A stretch of 20,676 bases of DNA, from assembly GCA_937930265.1 (NCBI GenBank), contig CALGLI010000404.1:1-20676 (forward strand), in the 5' to 3' direction. The notes under the pieces were generated by a model. That model was not told the origin of the DNA and searched no databases. It worked only from the letters and a program-made list of their open reading frames with translations. The number at the start of each line of letters is the position of its first letter. Within the stretch, counting starts at the first letter, position 1. Source of the stretch: an uncultured Veillonella sp. (GTDB lineage: Bacteria > Bacillota > Negativicutes > Veillonellales > Veillonellaceae). A program made the position numbers and the translations under genes. Below are positions 15,737 through 20,676 of the stretch, one piece after another.

Positions 15737-16894
15737 TCATGAATTAGTTTTAAGCTGAATTTTTTTACCAAATTTTTTCACAAATGCTGTGACAGTAGTG
15801 GATTTTAGTTTATCTACTGTAATCATCAATCCATCTACATTCGGTGTTGGTGTCACAGCTAGAATGGTGCCATGAGGCTCTAATTGACGATACAAGTAGG
15901 CAGCATCGGTTTGTAAATTGTCAAAGTCACCTAAGCTATACGATCCCGTTGTAATGATGTGGTTATCTAAGAAGTGCTTGTCCTTAATATAAGCAGTTTC
16001 TGCAGTGATAGCTTTTACATCTTTCGGTGATGTGAAAGAAATAACTAATTTACCATCACGCCAGAACATAGCACCACGGTTGTGGAAATCGTAATTCTCG
16101 CCAAATGTTTTTTTGATTAGATCCCGTGCCGTTTCTTCCATGTGTTGCTGCTGAATGGTGTGCTGAATGGCAACAGCCTCTTTGGAGAAAAGTAAACGAT
16201 AGGTAATTTCTGCAGCTTCAGCGCGTGTTATATACTTTTCAGGATTGAACAAACCTGTTTTGCTGTAATTAATAAATCCTAGTAAAGCCAATTCACGGAC
16301 AGATGATTGTGCCCAAGGGGCGATGAACTTCTGATCACTAAAGTGAATGCTATCTAATGCTGTTGGATCTTCTGTGCGGTACCCTTGGTAATGTAAAAAT
16401 TTATTAGCAACGACGGCAAACTCTTGGCGTGACATATATTGCTCTGGTCGATAGGTGGAGTCTCCATAGCCGCTGATGATATTAGCTCGTGCTACACTTT
16501 CAATGGCTAAGGAAGACCAGCGGTCAGAGGTGATGTCTGAGAAAGAGCTAGCTAACATGATAGAAGGAGTGTCACCAAGCATATTGCTAAATAAGGAGGC
16601 AGCCTCTTCGCGAGACAGAGGGTCATTTGGTTTGAATGTGCCATTATGATAACCACTCATTAACCCTTCTTTTGTCATTGTTGTAATAGACTCATAGGCC
16701 CAAAAATTAGTAGGTATATCAGTAAAGCGATATTTTTGTACTCGATCAAAGGTAGGAATGCTGTTTGGCTGAGAATATGTGAATGTCTTAGGTAATGACA
16801 GGGGAGCGTCTGAAGACAGCAAGTTGACAGTGTTTGCCTGTAAGGTCAATAAGGGGAAAGTAGTTAGCAATAACGCTGTGTAAATACGTTTCAT
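15737..16894 (-). CDS. Secreted protein with three SLH domains
   Basis: A 385-residue envelope protein. MKRIYTALLLTTFPLLTLQA is a Sec signal peptide with a likely cut after A20. Three S-layer-homology domains follow at about 57-106 (FTDIPTNFWAYESI), 118-168 (FSDITSDRWSSLAI) and 184-236 (HFSDQKFIAPWAQSSV), each ending in a [ST]R-x-E-[AF] helix. Residues about 240-385 form a C-terminal part that I do not recognise; it has no beta-barrel-like length, so this is not an OmpM-type porin. In Negativicutes SLH domains bind polyamine-modified peptidoglycan from the periplasmic side. The start at 16894 is chosen because GGAGG lies 6 nt upstream and a signal peptide follows; the frame is open for 33 more codons but that extension has no support. 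It is a single-gene unit. Confidence 0.88.
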   Translation of the reverse strand: MKRIYTALLLTTFPLLTLQANTVNLLSSDAPLSLPKTFTYSQPNSIPTFDRVQKYRFTDIPTNFWAYESITTMTKEGLMSGYHNGTFKPNDPLSREEAASLFSNMLGDTPSIMLASSFSDITSDRWSSLAIESVARANIISGYGDSTYRPEQYMSRQEFAVVANKFLHYQGYRTEDPTALDSIHFSDQKFIAPWAQSSVRELALLGFINYSKTGLFNPEKYITRAEAAEITYRLLFSKEAVAIQHTIQQQHMEETARDLIKKTFGENYDFHNRGAMFWRDGKLVISFTSPKDVKAITAETAYIKDKHFLDNHIITTGSYSLGDFDNLQTDAAYLYRQLEPHGTILAVTPTPNVDGLMITVDKLKSTTVTAFVKKFGKKIQLKTNS

Positions 16895-16940
16895 AATATG
16901 CCTCCAAATACAAAGGATTGAATTGTGTTCTACTATGCTT

Positions 16941-16949
16941 ATCATACCA
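16941..16949 (-). promoter_or_regulatory. Possible extended -10 promoter of the SLH gene
   Basis: On the minus strand TGGTATGAT is an extended -10 element (TG-n-TATGAT) about 45 bp before the start codon. No good -35 box is found at 16-18 bp. Confidence 0.35.
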
Positions 16950-17272
16950 CATTTGAAGGGTTGGCTCCATGTGGAAAGTGTGATATTTATCAATGAAAAT
17001 GCTCTCTTCTAAGTGGGATTGTAGAGCAATGGTTATCTATATCATGAGTTTTGGTTATAGCACTAAATTTGAGTAGGAATTAAAGGCTGAAAAGACATGT
17101 GCATTTTACTAGGAGATTTGATATGTATTAAAATACATAAAAATTATAAAAGCCTTGATGCTATACGGCTTGATAAGATTAGGAAAAGGTGTGATTTATG
17201 GCACAACAGAGGTGATTGATAACGACTACCAAAAAGGTATAAAAATAGGCTCTTGCTAATATTGCAAGTCTT

Positions 17273-17301
17273 TTGTAATTATAGAAAAATTACTATATAA
17301 T
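17273..17301 (+). promoter_or_regulatory. Promoter of the lutABC operon
   Basis: TTGTAA (17273-17278), a 17-bp spacer and a consensus TATAAT (17296-17301). Transcription would begin near 17308, giving a leader of about 112 nt before lutA. Confidence 0.75.
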
Positions 17302-17315
17302 AAAATCATCAAAAA

Positions 17316-17344
17316 ACTATTTAGAATATACGATTCTAAATAGT
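17316..17344. promoter_or_regulatory. Operator-like perfect inverted repeat at the lut transcription start
   Basis: ACTATTTAGAAT (17316-17327) and ATTCTAAATAGT (17333-17344) are perfect 12-bp arms around a five-base spacer. The site covers roughly +9 to +37 of the predicted lut transcript, a classical place for a repressor. It could alternatively form an RNA hairpin. The regulator is unknown. Confidence 0.6.
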
Positions 17345-17419
17345 GCATAGATGGAAACGATTGTTGCAATTAGCCAATCAAGTGATAGTAGTTTACTTTA
17401 AAGTTGAGGATGTGAAAAA

Positions 17420-18157
17420 ATGAAAATTCATTTATTTCAACAATGTTTGATTGATATGTTCTACCCTCATGTAGGCATGGCAGGTGTAAAGGTTCTTGAA
17501 AACCTTGGCTGCGAATTAACAGTTCCTAAAAAGCAAGTATGCTGTGGTCAGATGTTTGTTAACTCTGGTTACAATGATGCTGCTAAAGGGGCTATTAAGA
17601 ATACAATTGAACAATTCGAAAATGCTGACTATGTAGTGAGCATGTCTGGCTCCTGTGCGTTCGCAATTCGCGATGAATATCATCATATTTTGAAAGACGA
17701 ACCAGAATGGTTAGCACGAGCTGAAAGATTGAGCTCTAAAATTTATGAGTTCACACAATTCATCGTTGACGTGTTGGGAGTAACTGATGTGGGTGCTCGC
17801 TTTAATGACAAAGTGACATACCATAAATCTTGCCACGTAACACGTTTGATGGGAATCAAAGAACAACCTATGAAACTGTTAGCAGGCATTCAAGGTTTAG
17901 AATACTTGCCATTGCATCGTGCAGAACGTTGCTGTGGATTTGGTGGTACTTTCACAGTAAAAAATCCTGAAATTTCCGCTGTTATGACAAAAGAAAAAGC
18001 ATTGAACATTGCTGATTCTGGCGCTAACATTGTAGCAGGTTCCGACATGGCTTGCTTGATGAATATTGAAGGTATGTTAGATCGACTTTACAAAGAAGGC
18101 GAAATTGATCGTCATATCCGTGTTATGCATATTGCGGAATTGTTGAATAGTCGATAG
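17420..18157 (+). CDS. lutA: L-lactate utilisation protein LutA (Fe-S, CCG-domain)
   Basis: The cysteine-rich subunit of the LutABC L-lactate dehydrogenase system (YkgE/YvfV type), 245 residues. Two CCG-domain repeats, each with a cysteine pair and an upstream single Cys, are visible: C9 and C41-C42-G, C79 in SGSC, then C138 (YHKSCHVTR) and C171-C172-GFGG. These domains bind a non-cubane iron-sulfur centre in related heterodisulfide-reductase-like proteins. The complex oxidises L-lactate to pyruvate and passes electrons on, probably at the inner face of the membrane. It is the first gene of the operon, 11 nt before lutB. The ribosome site GAGG lies about 10 nt before the ATG. No lactate permease gene is adjacent. 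Confidence 0.94.
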   Translation: MKIHLFQQCLIDMFYPHVGMAGVKVLENLGCELTVPKKQVCCGQMFVNSGYNDAAKGAIKNTIEQFENADYVVSMSGSCAFAIRDEYHHILKDEPEWLARAERLSSKIYEFTQFIVDVLGVTDVGARFNDKVTYHKSCHVTRLMGIKEQPMKLLAGIQGLEYLPLHRAERCCGFGGTFTVKNPEISAVMTKEKALNIADSGANIVAGSDMACLMNIEGMLDRLYKEGEIDRHIRVMHIAELLNSR

Positions 18158-18168
18158 GAGGAGTCACC

Positions 18169-19614
18169 ATGAGTAATATTGTGTACGATAAACGCCCGTT
18201 TAAGACCCGCGTTAATGATGTGCTTAATAATGACTTCAAAGTAAAAGCCATTCAAACAGCACAGGATGTATTCTATGAAAAACGTAAAGCTGTAGTCGAT
18301 CAAGTAGCTGAATGGGAAGAGTTCCGTGATGAGGCCGCTGATTTGCGTGACCATGTATTGGCTAATTTGGATTACTATTTAAATCAATTTGCTGAAAATG
18401 CTGAAAAAGCTGGTGCTCATGTACACTTTGCAGCAGATGATAAAGAAGCAACAGCAATTTGCATGGAAGTACTTCGTGCAAAAGAAGCAAAAATGGTTGT
18501 TAAATCTAAAACCATGGTTTCTGAAGAAATCGGTTTAAACCATGAACTAATTGAAGCAGGCATCGAAGTAAACGAAACTGACTTAGCAGAATTTATTTTG
18601 CAAACAGCAGACTTCGATCCTCCATCTCATATCGTAGTACCTGCATTGCACTTTGAACGTAACCGTATTCGTGATACATTTGCGAAAAAATTAGGTTACC
18701 AAGGTACTGAAAACCCAGAAGAAATGACTCGTTTCGTACGTAAATACATCCGTGATCGTTTCTTACGTGCAGACGTAGGTTTCACTGGTTGTAACTTCGG
18801 TGTAGCTGAAACTGGTACCATCACTATCGTATCCAACGAAGGTAATGGTCGTATGGCAAGTTCCATGCCTAAAACACAAATCTCATTGATGGGTATGGAG
18901 CGTTTGGTGCCAGACTTTGCCTCTTTGGATGTGATGATGGAAATGTTGGTTCGTTCTTCTGTAGGCGCTAAAATTTCTAACTACTACTCCATGATTACAG
19001 GTCCTGCTCGTGAAGGTGAAGCTGACGGTCCAGAAGAATTACATATCATCATCATTGATAACCGTCGTTCTGGTATTTTAGGTGGCGACTTTGTGGAAAT
19101 GTTACGTTGTATCCGTTGTGGTGCATGTATGAACATTTGCCCTGTATATCGCCATATTACAGGTCATGGCTATGGCTCTATCTATCCAGGTCCAATGGGT
19201 GCTGTATTAACTCCACTATTGGTTGGTTATGAAGAAGCTGGCGATCTTCCTTACGCATCCACATTATGCGGCGAATGTTGGGAACACTGCCCAGTTAAGA
19301 TTCCATTGCATGAATTATTATTGAAACATCGTCAAGTGATTGCTGACAAATTACAAATGCGTCCAGCCATCGAACGCAGTATCTTCCACACAGTGGCAGG
19401 TGTCTTTGCGAACTCCTTCTTGTTCGATATGGGTACTAAAATGGGTGCTATCGGCATGAAATTGATGAGTAAAGATGGTCATATGGCAGATTGGACAAAA
19501 GTATTGCCAGTAGTTGGTGGCTGGGTGAAAGCAAAAGATATGGGCGTGCTCAAAATGAGTAAATTCCGTGATGAATATGCAAAACACGTAGCACAAAAGA
19601 GAAAGGAGAAATAA
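18169..19614 (+). CDS. lutB: L-lactate utilisation iron-sulfur protein LutB
   Basis: The largest subunit of LutABC (YkgF/YvfW type), 481 residues. The N-terminal half, about 60-290, is a LUD domain (VGFTGCNFGVAETGTI and FASLDVMMEMLVRSS are characteristic). It is followed by two ferredoxin-type cysteine clusters: C314-x2-C317-x2-C320-x3-C324-P, and the shorter C367-x2-C370-x3-C374-P usual in LutB. These should carry [4Fe-4S] clusters that relay electrons from lactate oxidation. The ATG follows AGGAGGA, and the stop is one base before lutC. The lut genes favour codons typical of well-expressed genes (many GGT, CGT and GTA), fitting a central catabolic role; this is an impression, not a calculation. 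Confidence 0.96.
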   Translation: MSNIVYDKRPFKTRVNDVLNNDFKVKAIQTAQDVFYEKRKAVVDQVAEWEEFRDEAADLRDHVLANLDYYLNQFAENAEKAGAHVHFAADDKEATAICMEVLRAKEAKMVVKSKTMVSEEIGLNHELIEAGIEVNETDLAEFILQTADFDPPSHIVVPALHFERNRIRDTFAKKLGYQGTENPEEMTRFVRKYIRDRFLRADVGFTGCNFGVAETGTITIVSNEGNGRMASSMPKTQISLMGMERLVPDFASLDVMMEMLVRSSVGAKISNYYSMITGPAREGEADGPEELHIIIIDNRRSGILGGDFVEMLRCIRCGACMNICPVYRHITGHGYGSIYPGPMGAVLTPLLVGYEEAGDLPYASTLCGECWEHCPVKIPLHELLLKHRQVIADKLQMRPAIERSIFHTVAGVFANSFLFDMGTKMGAIGMKLMSKDGHMADWTKVLPVVGGWVKAKDMGVLKMSKFRDEYAKHVAQKRKEK

Positions 19615-19615
19615 A

Positions 19616-20326
19616 ATGGATCAAGCAAAAAAACAAGCCTTTTTAGGTCGCCTATCTCGTGCGTTAGGCCGTGACTCAATTCCTACATCTGTAACTCCTT
19701 TTGATTTTTCAAAAGGACCTCAAGAGACAATGTATTCTGACCTTAGCCATGAGCAAGTAGTAGAGATGTTTAAAACAGAAGCAGAACGCTTAGGTACTAA
19801 ACTTATCGAAGTAGAAGAGTCTCAACTAGCCCAAGTGTTAGTGGATGAAATTGTTGCTCGTGGTGGTGGTAGCGTGGTATACCCTAAATCCGCAGAAGTA
19901 GAAACCTATGGTTTAGAAGCTGCATTCCAACAATTAGGGGAAGACCAAGCTACATTCTATCAATGGGATGCTACGAAAGGTCGCGAAGCAAATATCAATG
20001 TAGCCAAAGATTCTAATATTGGTATTACATTCCCAATCTTGGGTATTGCGGAAACAGCCACAGTTATCCAACCAAGTACAGAAGAATCTGGTCGTTCCCT
20101 AGGGTTATTGCCATTGACTCATATCTCTGTGTTGCGTACTGAAAATATTCATCCACGTATGACACAAACGATGGCAGAATTAGCAAAGCTCTATCGCAAT
20201 GATCCAGCTAAGTTCCCTACAAATGTGGTTCACATCTCTGGTCCATCCAACACGGCGGATATTGAGTTGGTTCGTGTAGTAGGTGTACATGGTCCAATCA
20301 ATGTAACATTTATCTTAGTTAAATAA
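19616..20326 (+). CDS. lutC: L-lactate utilisation protein LutC (LUD domain)
   Basis: The third subunit of LutABC (YkgG/YvbY type), 236 residues, a single LUD domain. The family motif is seen in GITFPILGIAETATVIQPS followed by RSLGLLPLTHISVL. The short N-terminal helix FLGRLSRALGR is also typical. It is needed with LutA and LutB for growth on L-lactate in B. subtilis; its precise chemistry is less clear than that of the iron-sulfur subunits. It begins one base after the lutB stop with AAAGGAG inside the lutB end, so translation is probably coupled. It is followed by the operon terminator. Confidence 0.95.
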   Translation: MDQAKKQAFLGRLSRALGRDSIPTSVTPFDFSKGPQETMYSDLSHEQVVEMFKTEAERLGTKLIEVEESQLAQVLVDEIVARGGGSVVYPKSAEVETYGLEAAFQQLGEDQATFYQWDATKGREANINVAKDSNIGITFPILGIAETATVIQPSTEESGRSLGLLPLTHISVLRTENIHPRMTQTMAELAKLYRNDPAKFPTNVVHISGPSNTADIELVRVVGVHGPINVTFILVK

Positions 20327-20346
20327 GAACCATAGTTGATATACAC

Positions 20347-20401
20347 AAAAAATGGGACTGTAACAAATGTATGTAAGTACATTTTGTTGCAGTCCTTTTT
20401 A
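20347..20401 (+). terminator. Terminator of the lutABC operon
   Basis: GGACTGTAACAAATGT (20355-20370) pairs with ACATTTTGTTGCAGTCC (20379-20395), with one U-G pair and one bulged T, followed by TTTTT. A run of A residues before the left arm could let it work on the minus strand too. Confidence 0.88.
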
Positions 20402-20551
20402 CACGAATAAGTCACCAAGGTTATGGAGATAATAGTATCATGAAAAAAATGGTGGCTTCTTCATGATTTGAGCACTGATTTAGACCTATGTAAAAGTCTT
20501 GTTTTGGTCTATCATACAGTTGGCATATTTTTATATGCATAGCTTTTATAT

Positions 20552-20579
20552 TTGACAAGGAACCTTTTTTTCGTATACT
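20552..20579 (+). promoter_or_regulatory. Strong rightward promoter at the right edge
   Basis: A consensus -35 TTGACA (20552-20557), a 16-bp spacer and TATACT (20574-20579). Transcription would start near 20586, inside the palindrome GTTGAT-GT-ATCAAC. Confidence 0.7.
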
Positions 20580-20583
20580 TAAA

Positions 20584-20625
20584 GTTGATGTATCAACAAT
20601 TTTAATTCTATAACTGTCATAGAAT
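20584..20625. promoter_or_regulatory. Two adjacent operator-like palindromes
   Basis: GTTGAT-GT-ATCAAC (20584-20597) is followed eight bases on by ATTCTAT-N7-ATAGAAT (20605-20625), both perfect. The first covers the predicted transcription start. The TTGAT-N2-ATCAA form resembles sites used by MarR-type repressors, but the regulator is unknown. Confidence 0.45.
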
Positions 20626-20676
20626 CTGAACGTATGTGAGCTAACCGTCATATACTGCAAGTTAGTGATAGCAATA

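Larger units (their letters stand above)
16895..17419. other. Intergenic region between the SLH gene and lutA
   Basis: An AT-rich stretch of 525 nt with no credible gene. It holds a possible minus-strand promoter for the SLH gene near 16941, the palindrome ATGTATT-AA-AATACAT (17123-17138), a small hairpin CTTGC-N7-GCAAG (17252-17268), the lut promoter and the operator-like repeat. The segment 17000-17250 otherwise shows nothing I can name. Confidence 0.6.
20402..20676. other. Right-edge intergenic region, upstream of a gene outside the window
   Basis: No convincing coding sequence. After an unremarkable AT-rich stretch (20402-20550) come a rightward promoter and two palindromes, and the window ends before any start codon with a ribosome site. 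Confidence 0.55.

Noticed and set aside
16895..16993. Longer N-terminus for the SLH protein, 33 extra codons
   Set aside because: The extension has no ribosome site and would bury the signal peptide that starts at 16894, which has GGAGG directly upstream.
17352..17365. Catabolite-responsive element (cre) upstream of lutA
   Set aside because: TGGAAACGATTGTT matches the first part of the cre consensus but lacks the closing CA, and no CcpA is known here; too weak to annotate.
20421..20660. Minus-strand 79-codon frame at the right edge
   Set aside because: No ribosome site, no recognisable motif, and it lies antisense to a consensus promoter and two palindromes.

Overview
The window looks like a chromosomal segment of a diderm member of the Firmicutes, class Negativicutes, probably Veillonella or a close relative. 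This is inferred from the mix of Firmicutes-type traits (AddAB, AGG-rich ribosome binding sites, a preQ1-I riboswitch) with a secreted SLH-domain protein, a lactate-oxidation lutABC operon, and genes for diaminopimelate and polyamine handling. No rRNA, tRNA, CRISPR array or intact mobile element was seen.

Layout, left to right. (1) 1-1005: the 3' part of a very AT-rich MalY/PatB-type PLP enzyme, cut by the window edge and unlike its neighbours in base composition. (2) 1103-2824: a GNAT acetyltransferase gene with its own promoter, then a preQ1-I riboswitch that overlaps the ribosome binding site of queT. The overlapping queT-queF pair (queuosine-precursor uptake and preQ0 reduction) ends at a strong terminator. 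(3) 2845-10214: addB-addA, the two subunits of the AddAB helicase-nuclease, translationally overlapping. (4) 10225-13281: a minus-strand sodium:alanine-type symporter divergent from a plus-strand PotE-like putrescine/ornithine antiporter. potE has a structured leader of about 120 nt. (5) 13282-13768: about 490 nt without a credible gene but rich in hairpins. (6) 13769-15580: a minus-strand DeoR-family regulator divergent from dapF. (7) 15684-16894: a bidirectional terminator, then a minus-strand secreted protein with three SLH domains. (8) 16895-17419: an intergenic region with a near-consensus promoter and a perfect 12-bp inverted repeat at the start of the lut transcript. (9) 17420-20401: lutA-lutB-lutC, closed by a terminator. 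(10) 20402-20676: a strong rightward promoter with two palindromes, leading to a gene outside the window.

How the genes fit together. lutABC would oxidise L-lactate, a main carbon source of Veillonella. dapF, potE and the SLH protein all bear on the cell wall. In Veillonella and Selenomonas, diaminopimelate peptidoglycan is decorated with cadaverine or putrescine, and SLH domains of envelope proteins bind that modified wall. The link between these particular genes is inference. queT-queF form a salvage unit for the tRNA-modifying base queuine, switched by the pathway product. AddAB handles double-strand break repair.

No wholly new multi-gene system is evident. The least explained parts are regulatory: the potE leader, the lut operator-like palindrome, the DeoR/dapF divergent region, the right-edge promoter, and two hairpins 2.3 kb apart that share arm sequence with a compensatory base-pair change.
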